Assembly: GCF_964204645.1 (NCBI RefSeq)
Contig: NC_134034.1
Coordinates: forward strand, 1,238,001 to 1,302,000
Length of the DNA stretch: 64,000 nucleotides
From: Tubulanus polymorphus
Taxonomy: Eukaryota; Nemertea; Palaeonemertea; Tubulaniformes; Tubulanidae
Direction: 5' to 3'
The notes under the pieces are model-generated. The model was not told where the DNA came from. It was given only the letters and a program-made list of their open reading frames with translations, and searched no databases. The position numbers were made by a program, and so were the translations under genes. This document shows, one piece after another, positions 24,804-36,800 of this stretch. Numbering within the stretch: position 1 is the stretch's first letter; the number at the start of each line of letters is the position of its first letter.

Positions 24804-27800
24804 ATGAAGAAGTTTAGAGAAAAGATCGCTCAGTTATATTACACACACGGTTTAATCTGTGCCAGTCATCCTTATTCAATCATTACATGGGTTTTAGTTG
24901 TTGTATTCATTGCCTGGTGAGTATTCTAATAAAATCCTCCATAAATCCCCCTATGACATCACCAAATTACCTTCTAGCAGTTTGATGACGATGTCATAAG
25001 GGGATTTATGGAGGCAGATTTCACTTCTAGGAGTGTCTCAAAATCAAATTATCATTAGACAACTTGATGATGTCATAAGGGGATTTATGGAGGCAGACAT
25101 CTTTTCTAGAAGTGTCTATATATCAAATCACTAAACAATTTGATGATGTCATAGGGGGATTCATGGAGGCAGACATCTTTTCTAGAAGTGTCTGTAGATC
25201 AAATCACTAAACAATTTGATGATGTCATAGGGGGATTTATGGAGGCAGACATATTTTCTAGAAGTGTCTGTAGATCAAATCACTAAACAATTTGATGATG
25301 TCATAGTGGAATTTATGGAGGCAGACATCTTTTCTAGAAGTGTCTGTAAATCAAATCACTAAACAATTTGATGATGTCATAGGGGGATTTAAATCTGTTT
25401 TTTAGTTATCCGTTACGGTATTTGCCGTTGCCCGGCAATGCCCCGTTACAATATAAAACGCCGGTGACCGGGTATAAGATACCGCAGCCTCCGACGGTGC
25501 CGCCCCGGGTCGACGCGGATGTCTCCAACCTCGACGAGACCGGACAACCGTTATGGGTAAATATCGTTTTGCCTGGGCAGAATGTGTATTCTATGATAAA
25601 TTACACATCTGTAAATTCGTAATCATACGTAATTCATGATAAATTACGTGTAATTCATGATAAATTACATGTAATTTTTACATAGATTACTTCCATTGAT
25701 TCGTCTATTGGTAATTGAATGTAATTTATTTACTTAATCGCACGGTTTTCCCACCAGGAGGCGTTTTACAAAAAAATAACTTAAATTTTTGTTTCCTGCA
25801 GTATGTACACGCGCCGCTCAGCTACATCCAACAGATCGAATTCAAGATGGCCGTGTCGCCGTGGCACCCGTACGACCTGATACCGACAGACGCGTTTCGT
25901 GCTCCGCTGATGAAAGTGTTCGATATCGTCAACGCTGTCAACGAAGTCCAGTTTGTCGCTAACGGGTAACACTAAAAATAGGACGCACATTTTTCGAATT
26001 AATAAGTCAACTGAGTATTGAATTCAGAAAAATCGTTTTTATAGAAATATGGTGGTAAAATTTGAGAATTTTTGTTTAATTTCTAGAAGTGTCGATGGTA
26101 AAATGTTGGGTATTTCTGATTTGTGCTTCCGCGTTGAGGAGACTCTTCCCGAATCCGGAGTTAAAGATGTTTTACCGGAATACGACTGTTTGATCGTGTC
26201 ACCGGCCGGTCTGTGGCAGAGGAACCGACAGACGTACGTTAGGTTTAAATCTAGATCAACTTATCCTGGTCTTATCTTAAGATTAAACTCCCTCCCTCCC
26301 TACCACTAAAATGAACATATCCTGGTCTCACCTTAATTTTCAACTTTGGAATTGGACCAATATCAGCTTATCCTGATCTTATCTTCAGTTTCAACTCCCT
26401 CCCTACCACTAAAATGAACTTATCCTGGTCTTGTGGAGTTGAACTGAATTCATCTTAGCCCAGTCCTATCTTCATTGATCTCTTCAGAATTGGCCTGGTC
26501 TTACGTGTCTGAAGGGTTTACCGTGGGACTGAACTTTAAAAACAGCTGATTATAAGGCATATCTTAACCCTTTCAGTGCGTCTACAGTGATGGATTTTGC
26601 TAGTACATCGCACTGCGGTGTATTGATGTAATTAGTAATCATCTCTATTGAAAGATGGCAGCACCTGTCAAACATAGTGAAATACTAGCAACTAACGATA
26701 CACCGTGCAGCGGTGTAGACTCACTATAGTGGTATTCCCGTTATTCAACACACTAGGGTGGAATTTTTCAAAATTTTCAAATTATCTTCAGCCCTATAGG
26801 GTATTAATTAGTCAGCACTGAAAGGGTTAATCAGCTATTGAAGTTAACTCGGTCGCCGTCTGGTCTAATCGTTATATTTACGCTCTCAGTTTTCAGTTTG
26901 ACGGTGAGATTTTAAAGACGATCTCTCGCGCCGTTTGGACGTCGTTGAACAGTTGCCCGTTGTTGAAAGACGTCGTATTCGGTGTGCCGTGGAAGAACAC
27001 CGGTGTGCCGCGATATTTCCTACGCAATCGACAACGAATTATCAATTTCGCGGTGACCCTCGTTCTGAAAACGTACGACCCTCGGTGAGTAGCTCGACTC
27101 GGAATAAATTTTCCTCGCTTCTATCAATCTTAGGATAGCCATGATTACGATTACGATTTTATTTACACTCCAACCATTTCCATGGTATATGGAGGAAAAC
27201 TATTACACATGTATATACAAGTATTTACAAAACAACACTGAAGTGATTAAAATTTAGAGAATTAAAACGTAACAAAATATATATACATCAACTATTTACA
27301 ATACTATATATACTATTGGAGGGATCTATATACATCTAAGCTGGTCTTAATGAATGCGGTGACCAAGGCGCCATCTATCAATTGTGCGGTGAACTATGTC
27401 AAATATTGGTGTCTTCGACGGTGTAAGGGTTAAAAAGTGTATCACAGTAAATCTTGGCCTCGAAATTTTTGCCAATGGGACTCTTGATTCTGGACCTGAT
27501 CGAAAAATCGTGAATAGAATTATTGGTAATTTCGACGACGTTCTCGTTCGTTATTTCAGATTTCAAGAAGCGCTACGGGAGAAATTAACGGCAGATGGAG
27601 TTTACTCGTTGGAGTCGGTCGATAATAAAACGGCGGACGACGATATCGTTCACGTTTACTATAAAGATATCAACTATTTCGTCGAATATACTCTGTTACT
27701 AGTCACGTATCTCGTACTGTTCTTATACATCTATTTCTCAGTTCGTAAGTATTCGAAAAATGTTCTTTTGAGAATTTTTTCTCTCTTCGTTTTCTTAAAT

Positions 27801-30800
27801 TTTTGACAAATTCTTATATTTTTTAGCTATATTTTTGTTAAGAAAGTATATTTTTTTGGAAATTTTCAATTTTGTTTTCATAGTCTCTATTTTCATTTGA
27901 AAATATTTTTTTTGTCGAAGAAATTCTTTCTCGCCTCTTCTGAAAATCCTTTTCGTCGCACTCAAAGTAAACTATCTGAATCTGACAAATGACTAACCTC
28001 TAGGTTCGGGGGAGATTATTTTCTGTAAATATTTGTTTTTTAGGTAAAATCGAGATGGTTAAGTCTAAATGGGGGCTAGCGTTGAGTGCTGTAGCGACAG
28101 TCGTTGCTTCATTACTGATGTCAATCAGTGTTTGTACATTCTTCGGCCTTCAACCATCTCTACTTGGCAGGTAAGCCAATCTGATGATGTCATAGGGGAA
28201 CTTATAGAGGCAGACATATTTTCTAGAAGTGTCTATAGATCTAATCACTAGTAGACAATTTGATGATGTCATAGGGGGATTTATGGAGGCAGACATCTTT
28301 TCTAGAAGTGTCTATAGATCAAATCACTAGTAGGTATAATGATGATGTCATAGGGGATTTATGGAGGCAGACATCTTTTCTAGAGGTGTCTATAGATCAA
28401 ATCACTAGTAGGTATAATGATGATGTCATAGGGGGATTTATGGAGGCAGACATCTTTTCTAGAAGTGTCTATAGATCAAATCACTAGTAGGTATTATGAT
28501 GATGTCATAGAAGGATTTATGGAGGCAGACATCGTTTCTAGAAGTGTCTCTAGATCAAATCACTAGTAGGTATTTTGATGATGTCATAGGAGGATTTGTG
28601 GGGGCAGACATCTTTTCTGGAAGTGTCTATAGGCCTATAGATCAAACCACTAGGGGGCAATTTGATGATGTCATAGGGGGATTTATGCGGTTTTGGTTTC
28701 TGTTTCAGTGAGATATTTGAAATCTTCCCGTATCTAATTGTAATTATTGGTCTGGAGAATATTCTGGTGTTAACGAAATCCGTCGTTTCGACTCCTGTTC
28801 ATTTAGACGTCAAATATCGCATCGCTCAAGGTACAAAAAATAACAACCTCAACTTCCGATTCATCAGATCCCCGAAATCATCGAAGAAATTCTGATTGAT
28901 TATCGTAATATGATTATTTCGATGTTTCTAGGGTTAAGTCGAGAAGGCTGGTCGATAACGAAGAACATCCTCATTGAATTACTGATTTTGTTGTTCGGAT
29001 TCTTTACGTTCGTCCCGGCGATACAGGTACGCCCGTGTAATTTATCATAAATTACACATCCCTGAATTAATTGATTGTATGTAATTTGTGTCGAATTACA
29101 CATTAAAGTGTTTACAATTCTATGTAATTTATCATAAATTGCACATCAATGAATTAACTGTTGTATGTAATAAGCTGAAGTTACACTTTGAATCTAGATC
29201 TATTTTATCATTCTCTTCTGTTAGGAGTTTGTTCTATTCGCTTGCGTCGGACTTCTATCCGATTTTTTCCTACAAATGGTTTTCTTCGTGACCGTTTTGT
29301 CGATCGACATTCGTAGAATGGAGGTAAGCGAGCATTTATGATTTGCCATTTAAACTTTGAGTTAACTTTCCAGGGGCGGAACCATTGAAGGACTTGTCCC
29401 ATCCCAAATGGGAACTTTGATGTCACAAAAATCAATTTTAGGGGCACAACCGCACTGAAATGCGCCAATTATCTTTGTTGACAAAAGGAAGGGCAAATTT
29501 GATGAACATGTACAAGTCTCATTTAGTCCCCCTGGATCTGCCCCTGGAAATCCATGTTCAAGATTTTCTAATTTGTTGACCTAATCATATTCAATCATGT
29601 TAATTATATTCCAGTTGTCCGATTTGCATAAGAAGGGCGTTACGCTGCCAGAGGCGGATTCACCTCATCCTCAGCCGTTTATTCAACACTGTCCGGTAAT
29701 GAGTTGTCTCGAAGGTCACCAGCAGCAGCAGACGGGTGGCATGAAACGAGTCAAGTCGCACCCGAGTTTAACGGTAAAATTTCCTATAAAATAATCAGTT
29801 CTATCATCTATCACTAGAGGGTGCTGTTGTTGATGATATTTAGTTCCGCTTACAGACGTCGTCTGCTGCAGGGGGCGCCACATTGGTAGAAGAGAAAGAT
29901 CATCGATCTCGTCGCGTGTCGCAGACGGCGAATAACGTCCCGAAACGTTTGAGATTGATCTACTTCCTCGCGAGTACTCGCGTCGCTCAACGCATGCTCA
30001 TGGTACGTTATTCTCTAGAGGTATCTCGTAACTCTGGTTCCGCCAATGCTTGCTTTTGAGATATCTCGGAGTGTGGAGTCCTTAGATATTGCCTTTAACA
30101 GATATTTCACTGTTCTGGATCTGCTGCCATTGATTCTGGATCTGTTAACATTGATTCAATGGGATATCTTATAGAATCAATGTTGACCGAATCAGAATCA
30201 ATGGTATCGTAATGTCAACTGTATCTCTTATAGGTTCTGGTTCTGCCACCATTGCTTTTAAGATATCTCATAGTTCTGAAATCTTGAATGTTGCCTCGTA
30301 GATATCATATCACTGTTTTAGATCTGTTACCATTGATTGTGGATATCTCGCCATTGATTCAATGAGATATCTCATAGAAACAATGTTAACCGAACCGGAA
30401 TCAATTGTAGTCGAACTTATATTACCCGATATCTTAATCACGTCATTAAAGACAACATCCCATTGGTGCCATCTGGTGGAATAATCGATTCTGAGAATTA
30501 AGAAATTTTATTTCGCATAATTTGAAAAGAAAGGTGATATTTTTTTTTCCTAGATTTGCACTATAGTATGGATCGGTTTGATCTTGTATAACACCGGTCT
30601 TGTCGATCAGGTCATTCAAGTGACGTTCAATCGCTCGAGTTATCTCTACGACTACGCGCCCGACAACATCGACATTTACAACAATAAAGACTCGTCGTCG
30701 TCGTCGTCGGCAACCGCGTCGAAGGCTTCCGATTCGCACGTTTCGAAATCGTTTTTGGCGCCGGATAGTTTGCAGTCGTGGAAGAAATTGTCGTACGCTC

Positions 30801-33800
30801 ACTGGCCGACGCTGTTCTCATTTTATAACATATCATTGTTAAGCAGGTAGGAGTTTGTTTTCGATTATCTGGACCCAGATCCACAGATGTGAGTTAAGAT
30901 TTTATACAGTAAGACTTTATACAGATAAAACATTTGAAAATGAACTGATTCTTACTCACAACTGTGGAACTGGGTCCCGAGTTCGGGGTTTACTCTAACT
31001 CACAACCGCTGTCCAACTGGATCCCGAGTTCAGGGTTAACTCTAACTCACAACCGCTGTCCAACTGGATCCCGAGTTCAGGGTTAACTCTAACTCACAAC
31101 CGCTGTCCAACTGGATCCCGAGTTCAGGGTTAACTCTAACTCACAACCGCTGTCCAACTGGATCCCGAGTTCAGGGTTAACTCTAACTCACAACCGCTGT
31201 CCAACTGGATCCCGAGTTCAGGGTTAACTCTAACTCACAACCGCTGTCCAACTGGATCCCGAGTTCAGGGTTAACTCTAACTCACAACCGCTGTCCAACT
31301 GGATCCCGAGTTCAGGGTTAACTCTAACTCACAACCGCTGTCCAACTGGATCCCGAGTTCAGGGTTAACTCTAACTCACAACTGTAGAACTGGATCCTCA
31401 GTTCTGAGTTAACTCTAACTCACAACTGTAGAACTGGATCCTGAGTTCAGGGTTAACTCTAACTCACAACTGTAGAACTGGATCCTCAGTTCAGAGTTAA
31501 CTCTAACTCACAACTGTAAAACTAGATCCTCAGTTCAGGGTTAACTCTAACTCACAACTGTAGAACTGGATCCTCAGTTCTGAGTTAACTCTAACTCACA
31601 ACTGTAGAACTGGATCCTGAGTTCAGGATTAACTCTAACTCACAACTGTGGTCCTGGAATTAGCTTTTATTCAGGATGGTTAAGCCAGGGTGAGAGTTAG
31701 TGCAGGCAATGCGCTCGGGTTCGATAGTCTTATAGTTCATTCAACCGTGGAATTCGTGTTCTTGTGTTGTTCGCCGACGTAGATGACTTGCGCAACTTGC
31801 GTTTTCGGTCGACAACAGGTGGCGCCGCATCCGAACGCGGCCATGACGACACTAGCGACGAATAGGACGACGCCAAAGACCAAACGCGCGGCGGCGAGTG
31901 AAATCAATGGGTTGGCTTCATTTCGTCTCAGGTAACTTGTATCAGAAAGGTTCCAATACACGAACACCTCCACTATCGAAAAGACCAACAGGATGCCGGT
32001 GATGATCGCGGTGATGATCGCCATCACCAGACACGTGATCACGTAACATTTACGCGGGTTAATGGAGGCGGCGAGAGCGAATGCGGCGGTCAGAACGCCG
32101 ATCGGTATTTCCCAGAAACACATCGCTGTCGCCTCTGGAAGATAGTTATGCGAGCGGCGGGTGAGAATTTTGTACAGACGTATGATATCGACGATCAGAA
32201 TCAACGCGATTGCGACGAATAAAACGATTGAAATGATCTTCGCTCGTTTACGATATCGTGTTTCGGCCACGTTGTGTTTCGTCAAAGATTCCTCGATGAT
32301 TTCGCAGTTCGCCGGGACGCTCGCGGTTACCGGGGGCGATGAGGATTTCCGTCCATTGTCTTCATCTTCGATCAACTGCTCGAAATCCATCCCTGTTCAA
32401 CGATAAATTAATTAACTTTCATTGGATTGAAAATCAATATGATAACAGTTTTTGAACATGGATCCAGTTGCACAGTTGTGGATCCAGTTCTACAGTTCAA
32501 GATCCAGTTCTACAGTTGTGGAACCAGTTCTACAGTTCTGGATCCAGTTCCACAGTTGTGGAACCAGTTCTACAGTTGTGGATCCAGTTCTACAGTTGTG
32601 GATCCAGTTCCACAGTTGTGGAACCAGTTCTACAGTTGTGGAACCAGTTCCACAGTTGTGGATCCAGTTCTACAGTTGTGGATCCAGTTCTACAGTTGTT
32701 GTGTTCACGCCAGTAGTAATTGTATAAGAAGCTGTACTTTATTTGCGGTTTATATACAGTTACAAGTTACATAGGTCACATGACCGGATAATGCATGGCT
32801 ATTGGTTAATACAAGGAACGCCTCTAGACATTTACATGTAGATGATAAGAGTACACAGTCTCCGACAGCTGTCCGGAGTATCGATGTTATTAGTAATTAG
32901 TTCTTATCTCTATAGAAAGATGGCAACACCTGTCAAACATAGTGAAATATCAGTAATTGATGATACATCGCACCGTGGTGTAGACGCGCCATAGCGGTAC
33001 GTCTCTTATTCAATGCGCTGCGGTGGAATTTTTTGCACTTTCGGGTATTAATTAGTCAGCAGAGAAAGGGTTAAAGTCGGGGTGAGAGTTTAATCAGGAA
33101 ATTCCGCGGGTTTTTTCTGATATTTTGTCATTCACTCCGCTGCGGTGGAATTCCTGTTCGTGTGTTGTTCGCCGACGTAGATGACTTGCGTAACTTGCGT
33201 TTTCGGTCGACAACAGGTGGCGCCGCATCCGAACGCGGCCATGACGATGCTGGCGACGAATAAGGCGACGCTGAAGATGAAACGCACGATGCCCGTGGCT
33301 AATATCAGTCGACGGGTTCGATCACGACTCTCATTACCGGATAGAAATCTTACTAAATGTGAAAACAGTACAATCTCCGGTATCGACCGGACTAACAAGA
33401 TGCCGGTGATGATCGCGGTGATGATCGCCATCACCAGACACGTGATCACGTAACATTTACGCGGGTTAATGGAGGCGGCGAGAGCGAATGCGGCGGTCAG
33501 AACGCCGGTCGGTATTTCCCAGAAACACGTAAACGCCACCTGGTTGTAGAAATTCGTGATCGCTTCGTGAAGTCGTATGATATCGACGATCAGAATCAAC
33601 GCGATCGCGACGAATAAAACGATCGAAATGATCTTCGCTCGTTTGCGATATCGTGTTTCGGCCATGTTGTGTTTCGTCAAAGATTCCTCGATGATTTCGC
33701 AGTTCGCCGGGACGCTCGCGGTTACCGGGGGCGATGAGGATTTCTGTCCATTGTCTTCATCTTCGATCAACTGCTCGAAATCCATCCCTGTTCAACGATA

Positions 33801-36800
33801 AATTATTCAACTTTCATTGGATTGAAAATCAATATGATAACAGTTTTTGAACATGTACCCAGTTGCACAGTTGTGGATCCAGTTGCACAGTTGTGGATCC
33901 AGTTGCACAGTTGTGGATCCAGTTGCACAGTTGTGGATCCAGTTGCACAGTTGTGGATCCAGTTGCACAGTTGTGGATACAGTTGCACAGTTGTGTACCC
34001 AGTTGCACAGTTGTGGATACAGTTGCACAGTTGTTGATACAGTTGCACAGTTGTGGATACAGTTCCACAATCATGGATGCAGTTCCACATCTCTTGACCC
34101 AGTTCCACAGTTGTGGACACAGTTCCACATTTCCGGACCCAGTTCCCGAATTGTTGGTTGATAAGATTTGAGTCGAATTTGACTCAGGAATCGAAAACCG
34201 TTGAACTGGATTTATCTCTCACTTGGAGACTGAATTCTATTTTTTATTATATCTGATGTAATAATGAGGTTCAACTTAATTACAGTCAGCCCGCTTTATT
34301 CCGATCGGTTTTACTCGGATTTCGACGTATCTCGGATGATTTTTAAAAGTCCCTTCAGTTTCTTGTTATAATACCTTACAAAAATGTCACTTAATTCGGT
34401 TTGTATTATTCGGATTTTCGACTATTCCGAATTTGAATTTTCGAGACCCGTTTGTTCATATCCGTCGAAATCTTACCACTTTCATTCGGATGATAAATTT
34501 TGATATCGAATAGAGCACGGCGACAGTGCCGTGCGACGCGACGTGATGCAATCCACGCTCGATAGTCATAGCGATGTGCCGCGTTACGCGTCGCAATATA
34601 CAGTATATGATCAGGCAACGGTCTATTAAAATAGGCTAACGGTATTGATTGTTGCGATAGCAGGCCGTAAGCCCAACCCGACAGTCACCAACGTTCACGG
34701 GGCTTTGGATGTTCGAAACAGATTTGCACTGGCCAAGTCTACCGACGAGAAATTCGTCGATGGAGTATCGGTTTTCTCTCGGAAATGTGAGAACTTTCAT
34801 CAACGGGACGTCCCGAAACGCGCTAAGCAGACGTTGATTTCTGCCTTCTTTGTGAAAAAAGACCGAGACTGTTTATATTGCGATGGCGTATGGTTTATTC
34901 ATGATACAATGTAATAATACGTACAATAAAATTGATATTTTGTTTCGATCTGAAGTGCAACACTCATCGTCGTCATTTTCAATGGTAGAAGCATGGTAAA
35001 TTGCTATCTATTTAATTCGGATTTCACATAATTTTAGCGGTCCCGAGTGATCCGAATAAAGCGGGTTTGACTGTACCTTGATTCAGCATTGTAGAATCCT
35101 ACGTATTCTATATCTCGCAGGTACTGTGTAGCTGCTGCTGCTGCTGCTGCTGATGCCGATGCTGGTATAGTAGTAGTCAGTACTGTCGTTGTTGATTTCC
35201 GCTTGTGTTCTACTTTCTCTTCTGCCGTAGTTATTTGGGTCAGACGCGGACGAGACTGTGCGTAGGTTATTTTTTACCCTCATTAGACAAAGTACACAAA
35301 CGTACACGGTACCATTTGAATATGCTGCAGTTATACCGAGAGGCGATGAATTACACAACGCTATCGACAACATCCGTAAACGTTATCATCGGCTACAGAG
35401 AAAATTCTAACGGTTTCAGGAAATGTTTTCATTCGGAATAAAAGTTGACCTTGTTGACGCGATGGGAGTCGCGAGCGAGGACGGTTGCCGAATGGTTTTA
35501 CAATATGAATGAGGTTTTAAAACCGCCTGTTTACGATACAGTAGACTTCAGCCAGATTCGGACCGGTAGACCTCTTCCCCTTAACTCTTCTAGAACCAGT
35601 CCGACTGCTCCAAGTGGTCTAAAAGGGGCAGAAATGTTGGCGAAAAAAATCAGTCGATATTTTCTAGAAAAGGCTTATTCGAATCATTGCCCGAATAAAC
35701 TTTTTTTATTGATTTGTTTTTTCAGAAAATTTCCTAAGATCCTAAGCCGTGGATCTCGGCCTCTGTTCGGTTTACGAGGAATCCGAACTGAATAGTTAGT
35801 AATAAAACTGGTTTATTGTGGATCACTTCAGAGTTTTTAAAACAGCCCATAAAAACAACAATGTCGTAATTCAAGTTTGTTTATTTATGAAAATATTTGT
35901 CGATCATCTTTAGCTATAGATTTCATTTGTTAAAAAAAAAAGTGTTTATAACAATGATGAAGTTTAAAGGACAGAAAATATTTACAAAGTTTTCATTTTT
36001 AAGGAAACGGATTTTAACAGATTTTATAGTGTATCTACACCACGATGCGGTGTATAAATCAGTGATGGACTTAGCTAGTACATCGCGACATATTGTTGTA
36101 TTTATTAATTAGTTTTTACCTCTATTGAAAGATGGCAGCACCTGTTAAACATAGTCAAATATCTGTAACTAACGATACACCGCACCGCGGTGTAGACACA
36201 TTGAAGCAGTTTGCCCGTTATAGAATACACTGAGGTGAAATCTTTTTAAGTTATCCCCAGCACTGTCGGGTATTAATTAGTCGGCACTGAAACTGGTTAA
36301 TCCAGTTTTAGAGATAGACCAGGTGGGTCATTCACTCCGCTGCGGTGGAATTTGTGTTCGTGTGTTGTTCGCCGACGTAGATGACTTGCGTAACTTGCGT
36401 TTTCGGTCGACAACAGGTGGCGCCGCATCCGAACGCGGCCATGACGATGCTGGCGATGAGTAAGACAACGCTGAAGATAAAATGCACGATGCCGGTGGCT
36501 AATGATATCAGTTGACTGGTTCGATCACGACTCTCATAAGCGGATAGAAATATCACTAAATGTGAAAACAGTACAATCTGGATGCCGGTGATGATCGCGG
36601 TGATGATCGCCATCACCAGACACGTGATCACGTAACATCTACGCGGGTTAATGGAGGCGGCGAGAGCGAATGCGGCGGTCAGAACGCCGGTCGGTATTTC
36701 CCAGAAACACGTAAACGCCACCTGGTTGTAGAATTTGATCGCTTCGTGAAGTCGTATGATATCGACGATCAGAATCAACCCGATCACGACGAATAAAACG

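Noticed and set aside
34645-34914. Independent host gene with an 89-residue product
   Set aside because: It lies wholly within inverted repeats flanked by TA and fits a transposase C-terminal relic better.
35445-35795. 116-residue plus-strand frame between four-helix genes 2 and 3
   Set aside because: The homologous segment upstream of gene 3 (37945-38010) is not open in this frame; no domain recognised.
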